A DNA stretch of 64,000 bases, taken from positions 1 to 64,000 of the forward strand of contig NZ_LYST01000044.1 of NCBI RefSeq assembly GCF_001693755.1, in the 5' to 3' direction. A program made the position numbers and the translations under genes. The notes below the pieces were generated by a model. It had not been told where the DNA came from, made no database searches, and was given only the letters and a program-made list of their open reading frames with translations. The DNA comes from Gilliamella sp. wkB171. GTDB taxonomy: Bacteria > Pseudomonadota > Gammaproteobacteria > Enterobacterales > Orbaceae. Position 1 is the stretch's first letter. Every line of letters starts with the position of its first letter. Shown here one piece after another: positions 19,967 through 29,406 of this stretch.

Positions 19967-22900
19967 CTACCAATTAGCTCTAAGACCTAAAGATCCCGTA
20001 ATAGGTGCTTTGACATTGGCATCACCGCTGTTAGACCAAGTATGACCAATTTCAGTATATGCACTTATTTGACTATTGATCTCGTAACTTCCACCAATAG
20101 CAAGCTCTGTGCTTGTATAGCCCGCACCACTTTTAATTTTTGTTGAAGCACTTGGACTTGCAAAAATAGTGTGATCATCACCATCTGGCGAATAGAACAA
20201 ATTGACACGGGTATAAGGTCGTAATGTACCTAAATCAGTCTGAAAATTATTCTCTAATCGTGCACCAACTCGGAATAACCAAGAATCATTATCGTCCTGT
20301 TTAACCGTTGTTTGTCCACTTATATGGCTGTTATTGATATTTAACCATTGATGAATAATTTGTGCTTGAGGTTCTAATTTCCAATCATAATAATTTAAAT
20401 TAAATGGTTTTCCCGCTTCGATTGAAGCGCTAATACCATAACCTTTTTGACTACTATTTTTATTTTCGTCAGGTTTAATATCCACCTCATGACGCCCACC
20501 TTGTAGAACCAAATCTAAATAAGTGCCATCATTTTGCATGTAATTACCATAAGCGCCAATAAAGTAAGAGTTGAGATTATTTTTACCAACTTGGTTATAG
20601 TCACCACTAGCAAAGCCATTCATATGTAACCGTCCATATAAATAACCAAAGTAGCCCCCTGCTCTCCAATTAGTATCTTCACTCAACCAAACATCACTTC
20701 CAACTTGCAAACCTGTATAATTCCCTTTACTACGTGCATCAACGTCGCCATCTTGTTTAATATCTGAACGTGCCGCAATTAATCTTCCCCAACTGGTGTA
20801 ATCATCAGGTAATAATGTATTACCTATACGTTGGTGCATATTACCTTGCATTATAAGGTCTGCTTGGCGTAATTGAGCGGCAACTGCGGCAAACATTGGT
20901 ACTTCTTTACGATAAGTTAGTTTATGATTAACCGGTTTATCCGGATTAGTCGGATTAACGGGCTTATCGGGATTTGTTGGGTTAACCGGTTTATCCGGGT
21001 TTGTTGGGTTTACCGGCTTATCTGGGTTAGTCGGATTAACCGGTTTATCCGGGTCTGTTGGGTTTACCGGCTTATCTGGGTTAGTCGGATTAACCGGTTT
21101 ATCCGGGTTTGTTGGGTTTACCGGCTTATCTGGGTCTGTTGGGCTCGTTGGTTTATAAGAGCGCAAATACCAGTTTTCGTTTTCTTGATTAAGGCCGCCT
21201 TTATATAAATAATATTCAAAAGCACCGACATCTAAATGATTGCCTTCTAAGTTAAACGCATCATTTGAACTTATACCCTTGACATTAACAATCTCAATAC
21301 CATTAGTCATACCGGTGTTAGCACCTAATCCACCAACATTATTTATGTTTACTGATGTATGCCCTGAAGCATTGCCACCAATGAACAATTTATCGGTCGG
21401 ACTATTACTATCTTGAACGACTGTATCAAGTAACAATCTGCCATTTTCACCATGGTAATCGCCTGTAATAGTTAAATTATCCCCAGCAAAACCATTATTT
21501 AGTGTAATAGTACCAGCATTATACACACTTCCTCGCACTGTAGCTTGATGCAAGGATGGCACTAAATCTAATACAGATCCGGAACTTAGGGTTAATTTAT
21601 CAGTATTAAGATCACCTGTCAGTGATAAAATACCTGTTTGACCAACATTAATATTTTCCCAATCTAAAATAGCTACATTGTTGATACTGCCTGTTGAGTC
21701 AGAAGAACCAGTAAGATGCGTACTAAAATTAAGGACGTCTTTCTCTGACAAGTCCCCATCTCGGGTAGCTTTATGCCCACCATCAAGTACAGTTATATCA
21801 GAAATATCAGCACCTTGGTTAATATTCAACGTGTCATTACCTGTTCCAAGCAAAATTTTACCACTAACCTTAGAACCATCATTAAGATTGATAGTTGAAT
21901 TCGTTACTTCGTTTCTGATAGCCGTACCAAGTGTAGAATAAACATTAGCACCATTATTAAGGTTAATATACGTTGCCGTACCTGATTGACCTGTAGTGTA
22001 AATACCGGCATCTTTGTTATTATTTTGATCGTTACCATCAGCGTAAACTTTATTAGCTATATCAATAACTGTATTATCGGTGCCGTTATTATTTACATAA
22101 ATACCATTATCTCGTCCATGAATGGCTCCTTGGTTTTGTTTGATACTTACACCTGAGCTTGTTGTCCCATTATCAACCTCAATACCCGCTTTTGCTTTAC
22201 CTACTACAATCCCCGATGTAACGATTACAACATTGCCTTTACCTGAATTATTTAACTTAATACCATTATTAGCACCTTGGATAATACTATCTGTTGATTG
22301 TGTCAGATCTATGCCTGTCGTATTATTTTGATTAGAGACATCTATCGCATCATCTAACGTCGAGTTAATTTTACCATTTAAAACTAAAGTAGATGATCCC
22401 TCGCCATTATTTATCAAATTCACGCCTTTACTATGACCTTTTATATCACCAGATTGTGTTACTGTAAATTTTAACAATCTGGTTTTAAGACCATTATTAA
22501 TCAAAATCGCTTCAGCATTATAGCCATTTACTTCACCAGCAATTTCGATATCTGTTAACCCTTGACCATTATTGAGTGCATTAATACCATTATAAAAACC
22601 CGTAATACTGCCATCAGACTGTTTAATGTTTAAATCATTAGTTGTATCGTTATTAACGACCAATAAAGCATGTTGAGAATCACCCACAATGACACTAGAT
22701 GTCTCAATATAGGTCGAAGCCAATCCATTATTAATTAAATAAACACCATTTGTCTTGCCATTTATGCTCCCACCAGACTGTATAAAATTTAATTCATCTG
22801 TCTGATTACCATTTTCTGCAAATACCGCTTCATTAGTATTAGCTGACACAGTACCGGATAAACCGATATTGGTTGTTCCTTTACCATTATTCTTGAGATT

Positions 22901-24598
22901 AATACCCTTTCCATTACCAGTAATAGTACCATTATATTGATTTATCGTAAGAGAATTGGCTGTATTACCATTAGTGATTGAAACACCATCATTTTGATAA
23001 CTCAAAATATAACTGCTCAAATCTATCTGAGTAGAACCTCGACCATTATTTATGACATTTATACCGTTATTGTGACCACGGATATATCCTATAGACTGTG
23101 TAAGATTGATATTTGTAGCACTTTCTTCTTGATTGATAGCCTTAATGCCATCTTCTTGTTGACCAGTAACATCACCTGATATATTCATAATAATAGAGCT
23201 GTTACCTTTGTTGACAAAATTTAGCCCATTATTATGCCCCTTAATTGAACCTGATGTTTGATCTAATTTTAAAAGATCCGAACCCGTTTCATTTATCGCA
23301 ATAATGCCATCTTTCTGTTGTCCTTCCACACCATTTCTGGTTGTAATGGTTGTCGCTCCTTTACCTTTATTTAATAAATTTAAACCATTAACATTTCCCC
23401 AAATACTTCCTCCACCCTGTGTTATGGATAATTTAGTTGAGTCTGGGTTTAAATTTTGAACCACAATCCCATCTTGTTGTTCACCAATTATTTTACCAGA
23501 AAGGTTAAAAGTACTTTCTCCTCTACCCTTATTAATAACGGTAATCCCATTATTGTGACCGGTAATTTCACTTTGTTCGAACTGAGTGATAAATACATCT
23601 GATCCTGTTTCAGCTGTTTCAGAGTAAATTGCATCACTATTACTTCCTATTACTTTTCCCTTTGACAAAATACTGGTTTTCTCTGAACCAGAATTATAAA
23701 CAGAAATACCATAAGTATTACCAGAAATTATACTTTTTTCTTCTAATTGGTTTATGGTAATTATTTTGCTTTGATTACTATTTTTAACAAAAATACCTTC
23801 GCCATTGACCCCTTTTACCGAACCTGAAACCAGAATTTCGGTATTACCTATACCTTGATTATCGACATTTATACCACGATTACCACCCGTAATAACCCCT
23901 TCAGGTTTAGCATTATTTATTGAAATGTCGGTTGCCTGATTACCATTAATCACCGATATCCCATCTTCTTGGTTACCATTAACGGCACCTGAAGTATTAA
24001 CATTCGTTGTACTTTTACCATTATTAACAACTAAAATCCCAGTTTTTCCACCTGTAATACTGCCATTGGTTAATTGTGTGATAATAATATCTGTCGAGTT
24101 TTCAGCATTTTCAGCCACAATACCATAATCTGTACTGCCCAGTATGGTTCCAGCAGTATTTATTGATAAAGTATTTGTACCTTGATGTACCAAGTTTAGA
24201 CCACTAGTGCTGCCTGTAATTTTACCTGCTGTTTGTCCAAAGATTAAACTGTCTGTATCAGTCGCAGAAGTATATTCATATCCATTGCCACTATTATTTG
24301 TAACATCGCTATTTTGGCTCAAATGGATTGAACGCCCACGCGTGCTAATGCTTGAAAAGCTCTGAATATAATTAGCAGTATCAGTGTTAAATAAAGTTGA
24401 AGAATGAGTGGTAGAACAAGACTGATTAATTTGATCATTCTTACTACAGTTCGCATAAATAGGCGAAATCATAGCCGCAGTTATACCCGTTGTAATGATA
24501 TTAATCAAAAATGTTTTACGTTTAGATTGTGCCTTCCTTAAGCTGTCAATATCATGTTGACGCGATGTGTTCCAAATTAACTTAGATACTTTGTTCAT
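19967..24598 (-). CDS. Autotransporter with repeat passenger and Pro-rich linker
   Basis: 1543 residues from the ATG at 24596-24598 (GAGGAAAT upstream). The start MNKVSKLIWNTSRQ is an extended signal peptide region, followed by a hydrophobic core ending near SPIYA. The passenger (about 90-860) is built of 14 copies of a ~53-residue unit with the pattern Q..G.I.G..NGI...N.G.G...I, a beta-helix repeat. Then come a pertactin-like stretch, a linker with eight PDKPVN units (about 1150-1230), and a ~290-residue autotransporter barrel ending in RANW. It should be surface exposed and probably adhesive; no protease motif seen. Followed by its own terminator, so monocistronic. Confidence 0.92.
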   Translation of the reverse strand: MNKVSKLIWNTSRQHDIDSLRKAQSKRKTFLINIITTGITAAMISPIYANCSKNDQINQSCSTTHSSTLFNTDTANYIQSFSSISTRGRSIHLSQNSDVTNNSGNGYEYTSATDTDSLIFGQTAGKITGSTSGLNLVHQGTNTLSINTAGTILGSTDYGIVAENAENSTDIIITQLTNGSITGGKTGILVVNNGKSTTNVNTSGAVNGNQEDGISVINGNQATDISINNAKPEGVITGGNRGINVDNQGIGNTEILVSGSVKGVNGEGIFVKNSNQSKIITINQLEEKSIISGNTYGISVYNSGSEKTSILSKGKVIGSNSDAIYSETAETGSDVFITQFEQSEITGHNNGITVINKGRGESTFNLSGKIIGEQQDGIVVQNLNPDSTKLSITQGGGSIWGNVNGLNLLNKGKGATTITTRNGVEGQQKDGIIAINETGSDLLKLDQTSGSIKGHNNGLNFVNKGNSSIIMNISGDVTGQQEDGIKAINQEESATNINLTQSIGYIRGHNNGINVINNGRGSTQIDLSSYILSYQNDGVSITNGNTANSLTINQYNGTITGNGKGINLKNNGKGTTNIGLSGTVSANTNEAVFAENGNQTDELNFIQSGGSINGKTNGVYLINNGLASTYIETSSVIVGDSQHALLVVNNDTTNDLNIKQSDGSITGFYNGINALNNGQGLTDIEIAGEVNGYNAEAILINNGLKTRLLKFTVTQSGDIKGHSKGVNLINNGEGSSTLVLNGKINSTLDDAIDVSNQNNTTGIDLTQSTDSIIQGANNGIKLNNSGKGNVVIVTSGIVVGKAKAGIEVDNGTTSSGVSIKQNQGAIHGRDNGIYVNNNGTDNTVIDIANKVYADGNDQNNNKDAGIYTTGQSGTATYINLNNGANVYSTLGTAIRNEVTNSTINLNDGSKVSGKILLGTGNDTLNINQGADISDITVLDGGHKATRDGDLSEKDVLNFSTHLTGSSDSTGSINNVAILDWENINVGQTGILSLTGDLNTDKLTLSSGSVLDLVPSLHQATVRGSVYNAGTITLNNGFAGDNLTITGDYHGENGRLLLDTVVQDSNSPTDKLFIGGNASGHTSVNINNVGGLGANTGMTNGIEIVNVKGISSNDAFNLEGNHLDVGAFEYYLYKGGLNQENENWYLRSYKPTSPTDPDKPVNPTNPDKPVNPTNPDKPVNPTDPDKPVNPTNPDKPVNPTNPDKPVNPTNPDKPVNPTNPDKPVNHKLTYRKEVPMFAAVAAQLRQADLIMQGNMHQRIGNTLLPDDYTSWGRLIAARSDIKQDGDVDARSKGNYTGLQVGSDVWLSEDTNWRAGGYFGYLYGRLHMNGFASGDYNQVGKNNLNSYFIGAYGNYMQNDGTYLDLVLQGGRHEVDIKPDENKNSSQKGYGISASIEAGKPFNLNYYDWKLEPQAQIIHQWLNINNSHISGQTTVKQDDNDSWLFRVGARLENNFQTDLGTLRPYTRVNLFYSPDGDDHTIFASPSASTKIKSGAGYTSTELAIGGSYEINSQISAYTEIGHTWSNSGDANVKAPITGSLGLRANW
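20928..21147 (-). repeat. 27-base tandem repeat coding the PDKPVNPTN linker
   Basis: Eight head-to-tail units of about 27 bases inside the autotransporter gene, each coding nine residues (PDKPVNPT plus N or D). Units differ by a few synonymous bases (gggttt/gggtct, ccggttta/ccggctta) and alternate in pairs, so the array has grown by slippage of larger blocks. Copy number is likely to vary between strains; units are a multiple of three, so changes keep the frame. Confidence 0.9.
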
Positions 24599-25196
24599 AT
24601 TTCCTCTCACAAAAGCAATTATTGGCTTTCATCCAATTTTTTTATAGAAAAACATGAAAAACTTAATTAATTGGTTATTTTTATAGTGTTGCACTTAAAT
24701 TTTAAAAACTAGTTTATTTATTGACTAAGTAATTTGAATAACACAATAATTCTCTAAAACCAGAATGACTTGTTGAATAAATAACGCTAAAAATTATTTT
24801 TAAAAATTTAAGATGGAAAAAAGAAAAGCTTTTGGTAACTCGATACCTTTTTACATTCAATTGTATACATACCGAATTATCAATTTATATTTCACCACAT
24901 GGAGAATAAAACAGCAATCAAATTATAAAAATTTACATAATATTGAGTAAAATCAATTTTAAGACAAAATAACTAAAATAACGTATATTAATGATTAATA
25001 TTGGCTTTTAATATGTTGATATATTTGATTCAAATTTACCTATTACAGTAATCATCAAATCAAAACAGCTTGAAATGATTTTGAAATTATATATAAACAA
25101 ATTGGCAAGTATTTCACATTAATATACTCACCAATATATGTTATGTGTTGATAAAATAATTGATCTGTAGAAGCTTATTAATAACTTCACCTTGGT
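24599..25196. other. AT-rich intergenic region
   Basis: About 600 bases between the autotransporter start and the biotin carboxylase stop. It must contain the autotransporter promoter; several AT-rich -10-like sequences are present but none has a convincing -35. No gene or RNA was recognised. Confidence 0.4.
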
Positions 25197-26945
25197 TTAA
25201 CTTATTTCAGCAATTTTATTCCCTGCATTAATGTATTCACCTTCTTTAAGTTTATGTGTTAAAACACCCGACCGATGTGCTGTGATAGGAACCTCCATTT
25301 TCATAGCTTCCATAACTGCTATCACTTCACCTTGATTGACATTTTGATGATCATCGATTAACCATTTAAATAAACTTCCTGATACAGGTGACTCAACACT
25401 TAAAGTGGAATTTGGTTCTAGTGTCGAAGAGGGTTCTGCCAAAGAAAGTTTAGTTGATGTTGATAATCCAGCAAAAAGATTTGTAGGCAAACCAAGTTTG
25501 CAGCGTTTACCATCTATTTCAATAAAAGTATGAGTGATACTTGGCTCTAAATGTGGTATTTGTCTTTTAGCAGGTTGTAAAGTTGCAGAGAATTCGGTTT
25601 CAATCCAACGAGTATGTACTTTGAAATCAGTTGTAAAATCAGGACTTTCAAGCATTTCTCGATGAAATGGTAGAACGGATGCAACGCCATCAATGACAAA
25701 CTCAGCTAATGCTCTTTTAGCCCTAGCAATTGCTTGTTCTCGATTTTCACCGACAATAATTAATTTAGCCATCAAGGAATCAAATGTTGCAGGGATAGTC
25801 GATCCTGTTTTTACTCCACTATCTAAGCGTACACCAGGTCCAGACGGGGCATCAAATCGAGTAATCGTCCCTGCAGCAGGTAAAAAACCATTTGCCACAT
25901 CCTCTGCATTGATACGAAATTCAATAGCATGGGCACGAGGAATCGGCATTTGCTCAATGCTAAGTGGTAAACCTTGTGCAATGCGTAGTTGTTCAATGAC
26001 CAGATCAATGCCGGTTGTTTCTTCGGTAACAGGATGCTCAACCTGTAGGCGAGTATTAACCTCAAGAAAAGATAATTTGCCATCTTGGCTTAATAAAAAC
26101 TCAACTGTACCCACACCAACATAGTTTGCCTTAGCACAAATATCAATTGAAGCTTTTATTATTTGTTGCTCTAACTGTTTACTAATAAAAGGCGCTGGCG
26201 ATTCTTCAATTAACTTTTGGTTGCGGCGTTGTAATGAACAATCTCGAGTCCCTACCACCACAATATTACCCAAGCTATCAGCAATAATTTGCGCTTCAAC
26301 ATGACGTGGATTATGTAAAAATTGTTCTAAAAAACACTCGCCCCGCCCAAATGCGGCTTCTGCTTCACGCACAGCAGAATGATAAAGTTCTTCAACTTCA
26401 TCCATTTGCCACGCAACTTTTAAACCTCGACCACCGCCACCAAAAGCCGCTTTTATTGCAATCGGTAGGCCATGAGCATGTGCAAACTCAACCACTTCTT
26501 TAGCGTTTTTAACGGGCTCTTTAGTACCCATCACCAAAGGTGCCCCAACTTCAATAGCAAGTTTTCTGGCTTTGACTTTATCACCTAATATTTCGATAGT
26601 TTCTGGATTCGGCCCAATCCAAATTAAACCCGCATCTTGTACTGCTTTAGCAAATTCAACGCGTTCAGACAAAAAACCATAACCAGGATGAACCATAGTT
26701 GCACCAGATTTTTTGGCGATAGCAATAATTTTATCAATGTCCAGATAAGTTTCACTTGGTTTATTACCGAATAGACCATATGCCTCATCAGCCATTTGGG
26801 TATGAAGCGACTCAAGATCGGCATCGGCATATATCGCAACCGACAAAAATCCGATATCACGACAAGCACGTATTATACGCACAGCAATTTCGCCACGATT
26901 AGCGATCAATACTTTATGCACTATTTTTTTATTATGTTCAGACAT
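25197..26945 (-). CDS. Biotin carboxylase fused to biotin carboxyl carrier domain
   Basis: 582 residues. Residues about 10-460 are a biotin carboxylase: KVLIANRGEIAVRIIRACRD, the ATP-grasp Gly-rich loop KAAFGGGGRGLKVAW, EQFLHNPRHVEAQ and EVNTRLQVEHPVTE. The C-terminal ~70 residues are a biotinyl domain with VMEAMKMEVP, the Lys being biotinylated. The ATG at 26943 overlaps the pxpBC stop and has GGGAG 11 bases upstream. Next to PxpBC, PxpA and an NRAMP transporter. The normal fatty-acid AccC has no fused BCCP, so this is a dedicated subunit, most like those in urea carboxylase-type or pxp clusters. The acceptor is unknown. Confidence 0.9.
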   Translation of the reverse strand: MSEHNKKIVHKVLIANRGEIAVRIIRACRDIGFLSVAIYADADLESLHTQMADEAYGLFGNKPSETYLDIDKIIAIAKKSGATMVHPGYGFLSERVEFAKAVQDAGLIWIGPNPETIEILGDKVKARKLAIEVGAPLVMGTKEPVKNAKEVVEFAHAHGLPIAIKAAFGGGGRGLKVAWQMDEVEELYHSAVREAEAAFGRGECFLEQFLHNPRHVEAQIIADSLGNIVVVGTRDCSLQRRNQKLIEESPAPFISKQLEQQIIKASIDICAKANYVGVGTVEFLLSQDGKLSFLEVNTRLQVEHPVTEETTGIDLVIEQLRIAQGLPLSIEQMPIPRAHAIEFRINAEDVANGFLPAAGTITRFDAPSGPGVRLDSGVKTGSTIPATFDSLMAKLIIVGENREQAIARAKRALAEFVIDGVASVLPFHREMLESPDFTTDFKVHTRWIETEFSATLQPAKRQIPHLEPSITHTFIEIDGKRCKLGLPTNLFAGLSTSTKLSLAEPSSTLEPNSTLSVESPVSGSLFKWLIDDHQNVNQGEVIAVMEAMKMEVPITAHRSGVLTHKLKEGEYINAGNKIAEIS

Positions 26946-28536
26946 GATCAACATGACTCCCTTCGAATTCTTTAAATATCCCAATAGGATTAAATTTTAT
27001 TTTAGCATTGACAGGAATTTGACCTGCCAAATCTAAATGATAGTTACAAACAGCACCAATGACTGGATAACCTCCCGTTAAAGGGTGATCATTTAAAAAC
27101 AGCACGGGTTGTCCATTTGCCGGAATCTGTATAGCGCCAATACAGGTTCCTTCACTCGGTAATTCTTGATGTTTTTCACGTGCTAATGGTGTATCACCTA
27201 ATAAACGCAGTCCTATCCGATTAGAAGCTGGTGTCACTTGCCATAATTGTGAAGTAAGTAGTGATATTGCTTGCTTTGTAAACCAATCCGTACGTGGCCC
27301 TAGTACAATATCTAACTCAACCACATCATTAGAAGAAGGATAATGTAAAGCAGGTGTTTGAGTTAAAGAAACAGGATTTAATTTTTGCTGATGTTTAATT
27401 GCTAACGTATCACCAACTTTAAGCGGTGCAGGTCCGACTTGTGCAAGAGTATCAAAAGAACAACTAGTTAAAATGGGTGATACTTCAAACCCACCTCTCA
27501 CCGCAAAATAACTTCGTACACCGCTTTTAACATGACCCAAACAAATCGTATCACCATGCTCTAACTGAATAGGTTGATACATTGAGGCTTGATATTTTTC
27601 ACCTGTTGAGGTTGATATTGTGATCTCACAAACCGCACCTGTTACCGCAACTAGCATTGGGCTATTTATTTGAGCACTAAATCCACCTTGAGTAATTTCT
27701 AACGCAGCCTCATTAATTGGATTGCCTAAAACACGATTAGCACTATGTAGAGCCGTTTTATCCATTGCTCCTGATTCTGAAATACCTAAAGCTGCTTGCC
27801 CCATTCGACCATTGTCTTGCAAAAGCGTTTGTAAACCGGTCGATAATATTTTGATATCAGATGTTGGGTCAATAACACTATTTGGTCTTTTAGCCGCAGG
27901 CAAATGATATTGTACTGCGGTTTTACTCGCATCTACAAAATTAACACGAGTGCCCGGCTTAAAAAGAGCTGGTTGCTCACGATAAATATCCCATACAGCA
28001 ACATCGGTGATGCCAATTAATTGCCAACCACCTGGACTTGCTTGTGGATAAATACTACTAAACTCGCCAGCTAAAGCAACAGAACCTGCTGGAATACGAA
28101 CTCGAGGGGACTGTCGACGTGGTACATCCAGTTGGGCTGTTTTCGATACCATATAAGCAAAGCCTGGAGCAAATCCACAAAACGCAACTTGATATTCATT
28201 ACTGGTATGACGTGTAATAACTTCATCAACCGTTATACCCAAATATTGAGCAACTTGATCTAAATCTTCACCATTATAACGAACAGGAATGGTTATTTGT
28301 TCACCGGATGTTATTACATCCGATGTTATATCGAGTTTTACAATGTGGCTAGCAATAGTGTTCGCATCAATTGTTATTGGATTATAACGAATCAAAATGG
28401 TGCGCGCTGCGGGAATAATCTCTTCTATATTGCCTTGAGCTAACAAACTTTGCAGCGAATTAGTCAGAGCCATTGTTTGCTCAAGAGAAGCAAGTTCAAC
28501 AATTAGTGCATCAATATTAACAGGTAAAAAACGCAT
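26938..28536 (-). CDS. PxpB-PxpC fusion (5-oxoprolinase subunits; KipI-KipA)
   Basis: 532 residues joining two proteins that are separate in E. coli and Bacillus. Residues about 1-220 are PxpB/KipI (AHS1): VAFCGFAPGFAYM, PRRQSPRVRIPAGSVALAGE and SPGGWQLIG. Residues about 225-532 are PxpC/KipA (AHS2): GLQTLLQDNGRMGQAALGIS, LEITQGGFSAQ and a FLNDHPLTGGYPVIG end motif. PxpA with PxpB and PxpC forms the ATP-dependent 5-oxoprolinase that opens 5-oxoproline to glutamate. The two domains are also homologous to the carboxyltransferase part of urea carboxylase, notable beside the biotin carboxylase-BCCP gene. The stop overlaps that gene's start. Confidence 0.9.
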   Translation of the reverse strand: MRFLPVNIDALIVELASLEQTMALTNSLQSLLAQGNIEEIIPAARTILIRYNPITIDANTIASHIVKLDITSDVITSGEQITIPVRYNGEDLDQVAQYLGITVDEVITRHTSNEYQVAFCGFAPGFAYMVSKTAQLDVPRRQSPRVRIPAGSVALAGEFSSIYPQASPGGWQLIGITDVAVWDIYREQPALFKPGTRVNFVDASKTAVQYHLPAAKRPNSVIDPTSDIKILSTGLQTLLQDNGRMGQAALGISESGAMDKTALHSANRVLGNPINEAALEITQGGFSAQINSPMLVAVTGAVCEITISTSTGEKYQASMYQPIQLEHGDTICLGHVKSGVRSYFAVRGGFEVSPILTSCSFDTLAQVGPAPLKVGDTLAIKHQQKLNPVSLTQTPALHYPSSNDVVELDIVLGPRTDWFTKQAISLLTSQLWQVTPASNRIGLRLLGDTPLAREKHQELPSEGTCIGAIQIPANGQPVLFLNDHPLTGGYPVIGAVCNYHLDLAGQIPVNAKIKFNPIGIFKEFEGSHVDHV

Positions 28537-28614
28537 TAAACACCTCGGTAAATGGCAAATACTTCAAGACTAAATAGAGATATTTTGTCTGAATGTAAAA
28601 CGTTGTAAACAAAT

Positions 28615-29397
28615 TTACACATCTTTCACCTTTGCAAATGAGGTTATTGTAATGCCATTTTGTTGTAATCTTTCTTTAACTTTTTGCGCCATAGCTAAAG
28701 CTCCAGAACTGTCACCATGCACACAAATTGAGCCAGCATCAATACGAACAAATTGACCATCAATCGAGGTAACTCCGCCTTCATTGACCAATTGTAACAT
28801 TCGTTCAGCAATTAAATCAGGATCATGTAATACTGCACCTTCTTGTTTTCGAGAAACTAATGTTCCATCAGCATGATAAGCACGATCAGCAAAAGCTTCA
28901 GCTACTACATTTAAGCCTTTATCTTTTGCCCAATTAATTAGCTGTGAACCGGCAAGTGCTACCAATGTCAATGTTGGGTCAATAAGACAAATTGCTTCAA
29001 TAACTGCCATTGCTTGACGTTTATCATGTGCAATAGTGTTATATAACGCACCGTGAGGTTTAACATAACTCACTTTACTACCAATTGACGTCGCTAACCC
29101 TTTTAAAGCCCCAATCTGGTAAATGACATCGGCAATTAATTCTTCGGTCGCAACGTCCATATTTCGACGACCAAAACCAACTAAATCTGGGTAACCAACG
29201 TGCGCACCAATGGCCACATTATTTAATTTAGCAGCTTTTAATGTTTTTAAGATTCCCTCAGGTGAACCAGCATGAAAACCACAGGCAATATTTGCACTAC
29301 TTACGATTTTTAAAATTGCTTCGTCATTACCCATTTTCCATTGACCAAAACTTTCGCCAAGGTCACTATTTAAATCAATTAACTTGTCGATGATCAT
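28615..29397 (-). CDS. pxpA: 5-oxoprolinase subunit A (LamB/YcsF family)
   Basis: 260 residues. Starts with [20 protein letters not shown] and has [61 protein letters not shown] and CVHGDSSGA, the full set of LamB/YcsF metal-site motifs. Catalytic partner of PxpBC in splitting 5-oxoproline. 78 bases upstream of pxpBC and 9 bases after the NRAMP gene stop; all four genes form one minus-strand operon. Confidence 0.95.
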   Translation of the reverse strand: MIIDKLIDLNSDLGESFGQWKMGNDEAILKIVSSANIACGFHAGSPEGILKTLKAAKLNNVAIGAHVGYPDLVGFGRRNMDVATEELIADVIYQIGALKGLATSIGSKVSYVKPHGALYNTIAHDKRQAMAVIEAICLIDPTLTLVALAGSQLINWAKDKGLNVVAEAFADRAYHADGTLVSRKQEGAVLHDPDLIAERMLQLVNEGGVTSIDGQFVRIDAGSICVHGDSSGALAMAQKVKERLQQNGITITSFAKVKDV

Positions 29398-29406
29398 ATT
29401 GCCCTT

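Noticed and set aside
20924-21208. Repetitive open frame opposite the autotransporter linker, and CRISPR-like regular spacing.
   Set aside because: The 27-base units code PDKPVNPTN in the autotransporter; there are no unique spacers, so it is neither a CRISPR array nor a separate gene.
25693-26124. A 143-codon plus-strand frame inside the biotin carboxylase gene.
   Set aside because: Antisense shadow created by codon usage of the real gene; no domain or start signal.
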